DNA from: JANQMY01 sp965228775
GTDB taxonomy: Bacteria; Pseudomonadota; Alphaproteobacteria; JANQMY01
Direction of reading: 5' to 3'
Assembly (NCBI GenBank): GCA_965228775.1
Contig: OZ245840.1
Coordinates: 1,178,001-1,242,000 of the forward strand
DNA: 64,000 nt
In this document: piece by piece, positions 55,132 to 63,374 of the stretch
Layout of the letters: every line of letters begins with the position of its first letter
Position numbering within the stretch: position 1 is the first letter of the stretch
Program-made: the position numbers and the translations under genes
Notes under the pieces: generated by a model
The model's input: only the letters and a program-made list of their open reading frames with translations
What the model was told of the DNA's origin: nothing
Database searches by the model: none

Positions 55132-55611
55132 CTAGATCGTTTGGTATCCACCATTGAAGTAGAGCAGCGGAGAAGCTGCATCTGCTTCGAGCACTCCCAC
55201 CACATCGCCGATAAATAGAGTGTGCGTGGACCGGTCGACCAGATCGGCAACACGGCAATCAAAGCTACATAGGGCCTCTTTCAATACCGGCGCCCCTGTT
55301 GCGAGCTCGCCCCACTCTCCCTGAGAGAACCGTTGCTCGATTGCCGAATTGTCCGCAAAGAGTTCGGCAAGAAACTGCTGTCCTCCGGCCAGTACATTGA
55401 CGCAAAAGATCCCATTCGCGACGATCACGTCATGTGCACTGGCTGATTTGTTCACGCAGGCAATCAAAGTTGGCGGTTCGACAGTGAGCGAACAGACAGC
55501 GGTAGCCGTCAATCCATGTTTCCGGCCGTCCTTCGCGGTTGTAACCAAGTTGACGGCGCCGGTAAGCCTTCGCATCCCACGCTTAAATAGATCTTCAATA
55601 TTATTTGTCAT
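55132..55611 (-). CDS. Flavin reductase domain protein
   Basis: 159 aa. GAVNLVTTAKDGRKHGLTATAVCSLTVEPPTLIACVNKSASAHDVI, F-CVNVL, and THTLFIGDVVGV are typical of FMN-binding flavin reductases that supply reduced flavin to two-component monooxygenases. No partner oxygenase is adjacent. ATG at 55611 chosen over an upstream TTG. Last clearly chromosomal gene before the prophage. Confidence 0.88.
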   Translation of the reverse strand: MTNNIEDLFKRGMRRLTGAVNLVTTAKDGRKHGLTATAVCSLTVEPPTLIACVNKSASAHDVIVANGIFCVNVLAGGQQFLAELFADNSAIEQRFSQGEWGELATGAPVLKEALCSFDCRVADLVDRSTHTLFIGDVVGVLEADAASPLLYFNGGYQTI

Positions 55612-55727
55612 GCGTTCCAATCGCCAACACTAATGGTCGACATCTAACTTCCTGTTGTTTGGGCAAGAACTAACAGAATGGAAACCACAACGCCAGCGGA
55701 TGATCACTTCGCTTGTTCGGCGACGCC

Positions 55728-55940
55728 TTAGCGTACGCTCCCCCCTCCGTCAATTGCATGTACAGTGTTCTCGGCCATTGTCCGGCCTTCAGCCAAGTAC
55801 CTCTCAATTTTCGACGCAAGCAAGGGCCATTCGGATGGATGAATATCCTCCCGTTCCACAACCAGACTCAAGGCCTGAAACCGCCTCATTTCATCGCGCT
55901 TTGAGGGAGGGGCGTCCAAATAAGTATCCGTGGGTGTCAT
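55728..55940 (-). CDS. Small hypothetical protein near the prophage edge
   Basis: 70 aa, mostly helical and charged, with EREDIHPSEWPLLASKIERYLAEGRT. AGAGAG precedes the ATG. It is 50 bases beyond the XhlA-like gene in the same direction, consistent with a terminal phage gene, but I do not recognise it. Confidence 0.45.
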   Translation of the reverse strand: MTPTDTYLDAPPSKRDEMRRFQALSLVVEREDIHPSEWPLLASKIERYLAEGRTMAENTVHAIDGGGSVR

Positions 55941-55990
55941 ATGGTTAATCTCTCTTGAGTCAACTCTGTGTGTCAGCGATTACCGGCACG

Positions 55991-56362
55991 TTAGTGGCCG
56001 ATACGCAATAGCTTGAGCAACCATTCCCAAGGCGCATTCAGTAGACAAACTAATACAACGATGCCGCCTGTTACCTTGGCTTGTAGTTTCTCCAATTTCT
56101 CGACGCGTTCTCCGATCGAGGACTCGTTCATGTCTGTCTTCACTTTTAGCCGATCTAATGACACCTCAACCTGTTCAAGCTTGGCCATTGCGCTGCGATC
56201 ACTTTCATGGCTAGCGACCAGTAATTTTTGCGTTTCGACCAATGACGTTTGCATCTCTTTGATCGACTGCTTTACCTCCTGAATCCCATCACGGTTGCTC
56301 GAGACAAGAGCTTGAAGAGCCCCTATCTGACGTTGGATGTTTCCGTCCTCAGATTCAATCAT
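55991..56362 (-). CDS. XhlA-like phage protein (coiled coil with C-terminal TM)
   Basis: About 123 aa from ATG 56362; in-frame starts at 56389 and 56410 exist. A long coiled-coil region (heptads through QRQIGALQALVSSNRDGIQE to ERVEKLEKLQAKV) is followed by one C-terminal membrane helix (GGIVVLVCLLNAPWEWLLKLL). This is the layout of XhlA/hemolysin-type lysis accessory proteins. Its start overlaps the stop of the Rz1-like gene by 8 bases, indicating a lysis cassette. Confidence 0.6.
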   Translation of the reverse strand: MIESEDGNIQRQIGALQALVSSNRDGIQEVKQSIKEMQTSLVETQKLLVASHESDRSAMAKLEQVEVSLDRLKVKTDMNESSIGERVEKLEKLQAKVTGGIVVLVCLLNAPWEWLLKLLRIGH

Positions 56363-56600
56363 GTCTGGATGCACCACAAAACCTGTCATACTTTGAATTG
56401 TGTTTTTCAATCTCTCTCAGTGTGCCGATCGTATCCTGATCCGAGAAAGTGATGGGACGAAAAACATCGCACCCATCACTTCCGCCGGTAAAGCGAGTTC
56501 CGCAGCCGATCAACAAGCTCATCGTCAGACAAAGAGTCAATATCTTCGTCAATCGACATTGCCACTTCCAAACGTTCGAGCCGTATTCGGAGCTGATCAT
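56355..56600 (-). CDS. Rz1-like outer-membrane spanin (lipoprotein) overlapping Rz
   Basis: 81 aa reading in a different frame within the 3' part of the Rz-like gene. A basic N-terminus and hydrophobic stretch end in lipobox LLIGC (Cys about 33); the mature part carries SDGCDVFRPITFSDQDT and HNSKYDRFCG, the Cys/Pro-Ile/Asp-Thr/His-Asn pattern of Rz1 o-spanins. Together with the i-spanin it would bridge the periplasm and fuse inner and outer membranes at lysis. The overlap of the two genes is a classic Rz/Rz1 arrangement. Confidence 0.75.
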   Translation of the reverse strand: MISSEYGSNVWKWQCRLTKILTLCLTMSLLIGCGTRFTGGSDGCDVFRPITFSDQDTIGTLREIEKHNSKYDRFCGASRHD

Positions 56601-56706
56601 TCTCCACCTGTTTCATTAGAAGCTGCCGCAACCGCCTTCTTTCCAACCAGGCCCATGCCCCTAACACAAGGGGCATAATGCCTAAGAAGACTGCTGAGCA
56701 GCTCAT
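56476..56706 (-). CDS. Rz-like inner-membrane spanin
   Basis: 76 aa. N-terminal membrane segment (about 5-20: AVFLGIMPLVLGAWAWL) followed by a charged coiled-coil (RRRLRQLLMKQVENDQLRIRLERLEVAM) and an acidic C-terminal tail: an i-spanin plan, though short. Its ATG overlaps the stop of the holin gene (ATGA), and the Rz1 gene begins inside it. Confidence 0.7.
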   Translation of the reverse strand: MSCSAVFLGIMPLVLGAWAWLERRRLRQLLMKQVENDQLRIRLERLEVAMSIDEDIDSLSDDELVDRLRNSLYRRK

Positions 56707-56924
56707 TGTCCCTGCTGCGTTGACGACACGATTGAGATAGGCTCAGTGGTGACAAATCGCAGAATAAGATTCACGACGCCCATGACGGCGGCGAGTGCCA
56801 TTTCCTGCGTTTCCGGATTAAACACATCCGTCACCCCTGTGCTTTCAAGGATGACGCCTGCCACCATGAACAGGTTGGCCCAGATTGTACGGCTTGCCCA
56901 AAAGGGCTTCGATTGCTGATCCAT
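56703..56924 (-). CDS. Phage holin-like membrane protein
   Basis: 73 aa with two hydrophobic segments (about 12-30 and 44-60). SKPFWASRTIWANLFMVAGV and VVNLILRFVTTEPI match small phage holin-like proteins often encoded before the spanins. No endolysin gene is visible in this cassette, so the murein hydrolase must lie elsewhere or outside the window. Confidence 0.7.
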   Translation of the reverse strand: MDQQSKPFWASRTIWANLFMVAGVILESTGVTDVFNPETQEMALAAVMGVVNLILRFVTTEPISIVSSTQQGQ

Positions 56925-57112
56925 TTTCAGCTCCTTTCTTTAAGATGAATGGGAAATTGTGATCGCTCAGATGTTTTCTGATGTTGGCGTTTGTCTGTCG
57001 GGAGGCACAGCCTTAAGTTCTGAGTTTTTTCGAGAGGTTTGATTGAATTGAAGGTCCGAAAACGGACTCCAGATCCCACAGAGATTCTAACTGCCTACTA
57101 CCAATACTTTCC

Positions 57113-58639
57113 TCAAAATACCCCACCGCTGACGTAAACGTCGCCAGCCCCGCCTGAGCCACCATCTTGTTGAACTCTGTAAAAGATAGTCTGTTGCGTC
57201 GTCATCAAAATGCTCGGGAACGGACACGGAAAGCCGCTTGCGTTACTGGTGTTTAATGTCCGTGTTCTTATTTCACCAAGACCAGCAGCGGTACTCGCGA
57301 TAAACAAAAAGTGTTTGTTATAAGGAGAACTAAGGTCCTGAATCAGTCCCTCTCCGTAGACTGACGTAGCCGATGATGGAACGATAGAGGACAAATCTAG
57401 TGCCGTGTACGTTGATGCCGTTCCGCTGTTTACAACGATCGTTTTCGGAATAACAAACCGGTTTCCAATTTGGTGAATGTTGTTGAAGTTGCCAGAGCTG
57501 TTGTTGTAGATCGCGCCTACATACCCCTTGTAGGTATACCCGCTCGGGAGTGTGGGGGCCGTAGACGACGTCGACAGCAATCCGGCAACTGTTGATCCGT
57601 TGTAAATCACCCATAAATGATACCAGGTGGAATTCGCCTCCGTGCCCGTGTCCAAACCGTTGGCGCCGGATACGGTGATATCCAACGTTAAATTCACGCT
57701 CGCCGCCGCATACTGATTGTTGCTTGAATCCGTCAAGATAACCATCGTGGCGTCCACATCCGCTGTTGTGGCACTCACATATTTGCACACCAACCCCTGA
57801 TGGGGAGCAAGCACATTGTTAACCAGCGGCACTGAAGCCGGAATATCCGCCCACGCCGCATCTGTTCCGTCGGAGGTCAATACCTGGCCACTTGTTCCCA
57901 ATGCCAAACGCTCTGCCTTGCCCGATGCATCGCCCCGCACCACATCGCCGCGCGTCGTTATAGGTGTTTCATCGGACCAGGCCGCATCGGTGCCATCGGA
58001 TTTAAGGACTTGCCCAGATGTGCCCAATGCCAAACGTGATGTGGCGCTGGCATCGCGATAGATAATGTCTCCACGGGTCGTTAAAGGGTCGGCATATGGG
58101 TTTACCACACGCGTTTCCAATTGAAACCGCGTCCCATCATATTGTATGCGGACGAGGGCGCCGCTGGGGATGTCGCCGGCAGCAAGCGCATTCACACCCT
58201 CTTTGGTCAGCGATTTGGCCCCCAAGCCGGAAACATTGACCGTCACCGCACCGGTATTCGCGCCCGAAGAAATGAAACTGAACGCCTGCCCCGCGGCATA
58301 GGCAATGATGGCTGGCGATGGCGTCAAGGTAATGACATCCGTCGTTCCGCCGACCGTGGCCACGTAGCCATAGGCTTGGTCCTGAATCTGCCCGACCACC
58401 GCATATTGGTTCCGCGCATCGGCGTTGCCGACACCCGTATGCTTGTTGCCATTCATAGGAAGATCCGCTGACGGATTATTCTGTCCGTCCCGGGTCAAAC
58501 ACTGCTCTAACCCCGATTTGTAATTGTCGAATTCGGCGTCCATCTTATCGGCATCGATAATCGCAGACGTGCCGCCCGCATCGCGGTCAGCCGACCAGTC
58601 ATAGGCGCGCGTAAACGTGCCCGATCCATTCCATGGCAT
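57113..58639 (-). CDS. Phage tail fibre / tail spike-type protein
   Basis: 508 aa from ATG 58639 (AAGAAGG 9 bases upstream). MPWNGSGTFTRAYDW is typical of phage fibre N-termini, followed by DLPMNGNKHTGVG (as in T7-like fibres), a beta-structured region and two ~40-residue repeats TTRGDIIYRD / TTRGDVVRGD with LALGTSGQVLxSDGTDAAW. The C-terminal ~230 residues form a receptor-binding-like beta domain rich in Ser/Thr/Asn. Host-range determinant by inference. Confidence 0.82.
   Translation of the reverse strand: MPWNGSGTFTRAYDWSADRDAGGTSAIIDADKMDAEFDNYKSGLEQCLTRDGQNNPSADLPMNGNKHTGVGNADARNQYAVVGQIQDQAYGYVATVGGTTDVITLTPSPAIIAYAAGQAFSFISSGANTGAVTVNVSGLGAKSLTKEGVNALAAGDIPSGALVRIQYDGTRFQLETRVVNPYADPLTTRGDIIYRDASATSRLALGTSGQVLKSDGTDAAWSDETPITTRGDVVRGDASGKAERLALGTSGQVLTSDGTDAAWADIPASVPLVNNVLAPHQGLVCKYVSATTADVDATMVILTDSSNNQYAAASVNLTLDITVSGANGLDTGTEANSTWYHLWVIYNGSTVAGLLSTSSTAPTLPSGYTYKGYVGAIYNNSSGNFNNIHQIGNRFVIPKTIVVNSGTASTYTALDLSSIVPSSATSVYGEGLIQDLSSPYNKHFLFIASTAAGLGEIRTRTLNTSNASGFPCPFPSILMTTQQTIFYRVQQDGGSGGAGDVYVSGGVF
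57839..58081 (-). repeat. Two tandem ~40-residue repeats in the tail fibre gene
   Basis: Residues about 187-227 and 228-267 of the fibre repeat the unit TTRGD-x-V/I, LALGTSGQVL, SDGTDAAW. Repeats of this type are common in phage fibres and can vary in copy number by recombination. Confidence 0.8.
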
Positions 58640-58725
58640 GGGGGTCATCCTTCTTCGGTTTGGTAAGGTCTATCGCCATCAGGTTGAATGGCGGTGTAAG
58701 GAGCGGCGAAACAGCCGATCCCGCG

Positions 58726-59568
58726 TCAGCGCTTGGTTCTCAACTCCGGCCGCATGGACACAGCTATGTTGTATGCTTCCTTCAAATTCCTGGCCCGGCC
58801 CGCTTGAAGAAGACGCCCCATGTCCTCCTGAACCGCATCGAAGTGCGGATGGGCCTTCTTTCCATTGACGATCTTATCGCGGAACAATGTGACCATCCGG
58901 CTCTGCAATTGCCCCACACCGCGCCGCATCATCTGCATGTCACCATCCATCTGATGGGAAAGCTGTTGGAGTTGCCGCTGCAACATGGCCGCGGCGGGGT
59001 TTTGCTGGCTGATGCTGGGCCCCAACACATCAATGCCGTAGTGTTTCGCCAGATGCCACAGCGCATCGCGCTTCTGTTCCGGCGACCCGGCCCTTAATGT
59101 GTATTCCAACGTCATCAGCTCGTCGAATGCCACATCCGCTCGCGCGCCTCGCTGTTGAAGGTAATCCGCCCATCGGCTTTGGGCATTAGATTGGTTTTGC
59201 TGCGCATACTGATCGAGCAACCGCTGTTCCATACTGCCCGCCCGGCTTAGAACAATTTCCTGCGCTTCGCGCGGCAATCTCGAAAATCGAATACGGTCTT
59301 CGGTGGACCAATGGGAGGGCGCCGCATCAAGCCCAAGAGCCGTATGTTCGGCACCGCCCTCATGCGCCCCCGCCTCGCCTCCGTAGTGCTTGTCCCAAAT
59401 GGCTTCGAGCTTGCGACGGGTATCCTTGGCAAGCTCTTCCTCGCTCAAGCCCGCTAGATATTCTCGCTCGGCCTCACGATCCGCTTCTTCCTCCGCAGAT
59501 TCCGCCGTCATGCGGTCATAAACTTCAGACATGGTTTCGCGCATGGGCGACGTATCGAATTCGTCCAT
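58726..59568 (-). CDS. Phage virion-associated helical protein
   Basis: 280 aa. An acidic N-terminus (EVYDRMTAESAEEEADRE), then APSHWSTEDRIRFSRLPREAQEIVLSR, a pattern common in phage minor structural or scaffold-like proteins, a Gln-rich coiled coil (about 140-225) and a C-terminal KEAYNIAVSMRPE. Function not established; its place between fibre and the other virion gene supports a structural role. Confidence 0.6.
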   Translation of the reverse strand: MDEFDTSPMRETMSEVYDRMTAESAEEEADREAEREYLAGLSEEELAKDTRRKLEAIWDKHYGGEAGAHEGGAEHTALGLDAAPSHWSTEDRIRFSRLPREAQEIVLSRAGSMEQRLLDQYAQQNQSNAQSRWADYLQQRGARADVAFDELMTLEYTLRAGSPEQKRDALWHLAKHYGIDVLGPSISQQNPAAAMLQRQLQQLSHQMDGDMQMMRRGVGQLQSRMVTLFRDKIVNGKKAHPHFDAVQEDMGRLLQAGRARNLKEAYNIAVSMRPELRTKR

Positions 59569-59597
59569 TAGAAGAGCCTTTTTGCTTGAGAAATGAT

Positions 59598-60263
59598 TTA
59601 GATACCAAGCGGTCGCTTGAGGCGCCCGCCACTCGATTCGGAGGAATAACTGTCGATTTCTTCCAGATACTTGAAACGAAGGTGATCAACCGATGACCAC
59701 AATAGCGCCAGCCAGTAGCCAAGGATTGCCAGTGAGAATAGAATCATAAATTCTGGAAAATAGGCGGGAAATTCTTGTTGCCGGTATATGGCCATATGTA
59801 CACTGACAAAAAAGAAGATTATCGCGAAAACGACAAAACAAAACAACGAAAAAATGGGGGAGTAAAAGCTGCTCCTATCGTTTTCATACGCGTAACCCAC
59901 AGCTCGCGCCAGAGTCATTCTGCTCAAGAACGCACTTTGTTTGTGCTTCAGAGAAAGCATCTGATACCAGTTGCAAAGAACGACACGGACCATTTGATAC
60001 AGCGACCGAGCTGCCAAACCAACTCCAACCAAGACAATAAAGGCGAAGAACAATTTGTAAGTCCAATTATACTCGTCACTAAACAAGAGTCCGCTTTCGC
60101 CTGGCATCCAAAGCAACGAGAGGGGAAATGTGGCCAACGCACAAATTGCCACCGGGATCCACAGAACCAAATAGAGGGTCACCAACTTACTGCGGCGCCA
60201 ACTTCTACAAATCAATGAAATGAAATCGTCCTGCATTAAATTCTGAACCCATGCTAAATCCAC
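59598..60263 (-). CDS. Four-TM membrane protein, candidate immunity protein
   Basis: 221 aa from GTG 60263 (ATG 60236 also possible). Four hydrophobic segments near 28-50, 68-88, 133-155 and 168-190. DNA here is much more AT-rich than the flanking phage structural genes. No recognised family. It follows directly the toxin-like 551-aa gene (13 bases after the possible extended end of that gene), a position typical of immunity genes; membrane immunity proteins usually protect against membrane-active toxins. Assignment is inference. Confidence 0.5.
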   Translation of the reverse strand: MDLAWVQNLMQDDFISLICRSWRRSKLVTLYLVLWIPVAICALATFPLSLLWMPGESGLLFSDEYNWTYKLFFAFIVLVGVGLAARSLYQMVRVVLCNWYQMLSLKHKQSAFLSRMTLARAVGYAYENDRSSFYSPIFSLFCFVVFAIIFFFVSVHMAIYRQQEFPAYFPEFMILFSLAILGYWLALLWSSVDHLRFKYLEEIDSYSSESSGGRLKRPLGI

Positions 60264-60304
60264 CTCAGAGTTTTTCTCATATTACCTCTTTGGCCACTGG
60301 ACGA

Positions 60305-61960
60305 CTATGCTCTTCTGTACCCGTGACGCGCCTGCCGCCTTCGCGCATGCTGATTTTGCGCACTACCTTGAAGCCGTGCATCATTGGGCGCCGCATGCTC
60401 AACTATGGGTCCAGAGTTTGGAATAACAACAGCTCCAACATCTCCAATTGTGTCCCAACGACGAATCCACTTTAGATCTTCTGGCGAAATCACAGGAGAT
60501 TCGTACTTTGGTAGAACAGATCTTAGAAATGAAGGAGGATTCGAGGGGTCACCCACAGCAGGTGGTGACATTCCTTGATCCACCATTCTTTTGTCGATCT
60601 CGTCTTGACTGAGCCGCCGATTAACAGGATTTCGACGTGCTGCTGTTTCTCCAATTCCAGCTCCAGCAGCACCCAACAAACCACCAATCATAGCCGACCT
60701 TGTTACTTCGTCAAAAGTTGGCAACCGTCCTTCCTGTATTGCGATGTTCGCGGTGCCACTTGCAGCACCAGCGCCAGCACCAACAAATGTGTTAGTCCCT
60801 ATCCGGCCCACCGTAGGCAATATGCCGGAACCACTAATCCTGTCAGCAATCTTGAAGCCTGCCTTTCCAGCACCAGCTCCGATTAGCCCAGCGGATGTCA
60901 ATCGCCCGAAACCTTCCCAAAATGACTCGGGGCGATCAAAAAGTGCCATGTTGATACCTTCAAAACCGGCACTCGCACCTCCGCTTGTCAACCCAATGCG
61001 CTCATCGGGAAGACGGAAGCGGTCCAAGCTAGAAAAAGTCTCGGAGCCCTTGTCGTCACCACTAAGCTTACGAGTTTTAGAGTTAGGATGGCTCGATTTA
61101 CTAAACTTACTTTGAGAGATCTTGGCTTTCTGAGAATCCAGTTTGCCTGGAGCTTTCTTTGCTGTCGCCGACATTGTCTTTATCCGTTTCGCTGCTTTCT
61201 TTGTTCCCAGCAGCATGGATGACACCAATGCATTCGCTGCGAGCCGCGCGCGCGCCAACTTGGCGGGGTCCATCTTTTTGAGACCAGCAAGGTCCGTTCC
61301 TTTCGAATAGGCCAATATTTTGTCCGCAAGCTGACCGGTTAGTTTCTCAAGGTCAACGCCGGCTCCCTTGGCCAGTTTGTCAATCAACCCCAACTGCTTG
61401 AGCACGGTTTTGACGATGCCACCACTGGCCAAGTCCAACCCGACCATAGCCGCCATCAGCTGCCAGTCCCCCATTCCTGCAAGGTTTTCAACACCTGCGC
61501 CGATTGTGTCGAGAACTTCGAACAAAGCGTCAGAAGAGACCTCCCCACCATCGCCACGATTTTTCCCATGACGAGTTGCTTCACGTTGGTCGGCAGTTTG
61601 ATATTTTTGGTCAGTTTCTGCTTTCTTATGTTCTGCTTCGGCGATCGCACTTTGAACTCGCTCGTCAGTCAACACCTCAACAATGCGGTCATCAGTGATA
61701 CCTCGTTCCTTCAAAGCGCCAATCGTACCCGCTGTGGCCTTATCGGATGGTCCAGCCACTGAGCGGGCGCCTTGCTCGGATGGTTCCATTGCCGTCCCCA
61801 ACACCAGCACCTCTTCACGGTTGAGTTCTCCGTTCGCTAGTGCTTCAAGCAGATCGGTTTCCCAATCAGAGAGTTCATCCTGCGGACGAACAGCGGCCAC
61901 AAGAGTTGGCGATACAGTTTGTTGTTGCGGTTTTTGATGACTTTTGTGTTTGACGCGCAT
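60305..61960 (-). CDS. Polymorphic-toxin-like prophage protein, unknown
   Basis: 551 aa from ATG 61960 (GGAAG 7 bases upstream; ATG 61984 possible). A charged helical N-terminal part (about 1-130, DWETDLLEALANGEL, GALKERGITDDRI), a Lys-rich middle (about 225-285) and a glycine-zipper hydrophobic region (about 355-455: GLIGAGAGKAG, TFVGAGAGAASGTA, MIGGLLGAAGAGIG), the kind of region found upstream of toxin domains in CDI/RHS proteins. The last ~20 residues (NQHARRRQARHGYRRA) look out of frame. No known domain identified. Lies between virion genes but is AT-richer than they are, as would cargo. Confidence 0.5.
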   Translation of the reverse strand: MRVKHKSHQKPQQQTVSPTLVAAVRPQDELSDWETDLLEALANGELNREEVLVLGTAMEPSEQGARSVAGPSDKATAGTIGALKERGITDDRIVEVLTDERVQSAIAEAEHKKAETDQKYQTADQREATRHGKNRGDGGEVSSDALFEVLDTIGAGVENLAGMGDWQLMAAMVGLDLASGGIVKTVLKQLGLIDKLAKGAGVDLEKLTGQLADKILAYSKGTDLAGLKKMDPAKLARARLAANALVSSMLLGTKKAAKRIKTMSATAKKAPGKLDSQKAKISQSKFSKSSHPNSKTRKLSGDDKGSETFSSLDRFRLPDERIGLTSGGASAGFEGINMALFDRPESFWEGFGRLTSAGLIGAGAGKAGFKIADRISGSGILPTVGRIGTNTFVGAGAGAASGTANIAIQEGRLPTFDEVTRSAMIGGLLGAAGAGIGETAARRNPVNRRLSQDEIDKRMVDQGMSPPAVGDPSNPPSFLRSVLPKYESPVISPEDLKWIRRWDTIGDVGAVVIPNSGPIVEHAAPNDARLQGSAQNQHARRRQARHGYRRA

Positions 61961-62042
61961 GGTAAGCTTCCATTCTTTTTGCATTGAGGGTCATTCAGCG
62001 CGGCACTCCAGATACAGATACTGCCGCTGAACTATTTCCAAT

Positions 62043-62321
62043 CTATCGTTTCGAAGTTTCGAGTTCGCGCTCTAGTTTCTCAACTTTCTCGGTCAGCTCT
62101 TTTATGCTCGCGAGGCAGATACCAAACGCATCTAGGAAATTGATCGTATGGCCATCACCAACACCAAAAAGTTCTCACATATCGTCCGCATACGGTCCGA
62201 TATGTCGTTTGGCTCCTAAACCATATTCCAGTAGATATCGCCAATTTTGGATAGGCATTTCGTATATCTTGGGAAGCACTTTCCCGATCGACGTCTTGTC
62301 GAACTTTATATGCCTAGAAGA
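62043..62321 (-). pseudogene. Peptidase S74 intramolecular chaperone domain, cut off by two in-frame stops
   Basis: Directly downstream and in the same frame as the 62322-63374 virion gene. After its TAG the frame reads SSRHIKFDKTSIGKVL, PIQNWRYLLEYGLGA, HIGPYADDM, then a TGA at 62175-62177, then ELFGVGDGHTINFLDAFG, LASIKELTEKVEKLERE to a TAG at 62043-62045. This is the C-terminal S74 (tail-spike chaperone) domain, including the Ser-x4-Lys pair that acts in self-cleavage. The frame is otherwise unbroken for 92 codons. Either recent inactivation or readthrough. Confidence 0.8.
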
Positions 62322-63374
62322 CTAGCCGAAATTAAACCTAAACGGTGATAAGATCTGCCCAGGTAAACTGAATAGTCCGCGTGTTATCCCCCGTTGGTTT
62401 TCCATCTGTTGATTGAAGTTGTTCATGGCAACCTGTGAGCTCAATTCGTGGGCACCGAGAACATTCGGAGCATTAACAGCGATAGGCGCCAATTGCTGCG
62501 CCTGCGGGATGGGCAATGCTGGCGCGCCTTGCAGGAAGGCCGACAGTTCATTGAAGGGTTGGGCCCGTTCCAGCATCAAATCATTGATAATCTGTTGGCG
62601 CCCAGCCGCGGCGAGCTGCGCATTCTGCGCTGCTTCGGCAATCGCCTGTTGCCGCGCTTGCTGTTGCATGGTGGCGTCTTGGGCCGCTTCGCCGTAACCG
62701 ATCTGCCGCGCGGTGATGCCTTGCCCGAACAAACGCGATTGTTCATCGCGCCCTGCCCGCACGGCTTCTTGCGCGGCCGCCAGACGCGCTTCGTTTTGGG
62801 CTTGATCCAGCCGATTCAGCTCTGTCGTGTAGGCCTCCCCCGTTTGGGGCAACCCACGGTCATACAATGTTTGTTCCGTCTGCCGGCGTTGCCGTTCGAA
62901 TTCCGGGTTGAGAAGATTCATCGCCCGCGAAAACGTTGCATCTTCCAGACGGCGTGCATCCGCAGAAAAATCATTCGCCCCCGGAATAGGCGCAAGACCG
63001 CTGGTATCGACACCTAAGGGAAACTCCGGTGCACTTACATTTAAGGCCGTCGGAACGTCCGGCAGGTTCGACGGCAATTGGAATTGATTGTTCGAGATGT
63101 AATTTGCTTGGTTCCGGGCCAGTTGGCCTAATTGAACGCCGATATCGGATTGCAAGTTCACCAATGACTGCTGGTCCGGCGATAGTGTGGTCCGCTGCGC
63201 AATGGGAATACCGCTGCTATCGCGCTCGAATATGACATTGCCAAACGGCGTATACTGATTGATGGCGTTTAACTTCGCCGTTTCGCGTGCCGCTTCCACA
63301 TTCGCCGACTTTTCCGCATTGGCAATTGCCACGGGATCCGGCGGTGGCGGCGGGGATGGTGCTCTCTTACCCAT
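62322..63374 (-). CDS. Phage virion/tail protein, truncated before its S74 domain
   Basis: 350 aa. MGKRAPSPPPPPDPVAIANAEKSANVEAARE at the N-terminus, INQYTPFGNVIFERD and a Gln/Ala-rich coiled coil (about 175-280: RQTEQTLYDRG, AQNEARLAAAQEAVRAGR) are typical of phage proteins that normally end in a tail-fibre S74 domain. Here a TAG ends it at FNFG and the S74 domain lies beyond in the same frame. ATG at 63374 has AGGTGG upstream and overlaps the GNAT stop. Confidence 0.75.
   Translation of the reverse strand: MGKRAPSPPPPPDPVAIANAEKSANVEAARETAKLNAINQYTPFGNVIFERDSSGIPIAQRTTLSPDQQSLVNLQSDIGVQLGQLARNQANYISNNQFQLPSNLPDVPTALNVSAPEFPLGVDTSGLAPIPGANDFSADARRLEDATFSRAMNLLNPEFERQRRQTEQTLYDRGLPQTGEAYTTELNRLDQAQNEARLAAAQEAVRAGRDEQSRLFGQGITARQIGYGEAAQDATMQQQARQQAIAEAAQNAQLAAAGRQQIINDLMLERAQPFNELSAFLQGAPALPIPQAQQLAPIAVNAPNVLGAHELSSQVAMNNFNQQMENQRGITRGLFSLPGQILSPFRFNFG

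Noticed and set aside
55612..55727. Attachment site at the prophage left end
   Set aside because: No tRNA gene, integrase or recognisable repeat of the other end within the window; the boundary cannot be placed.
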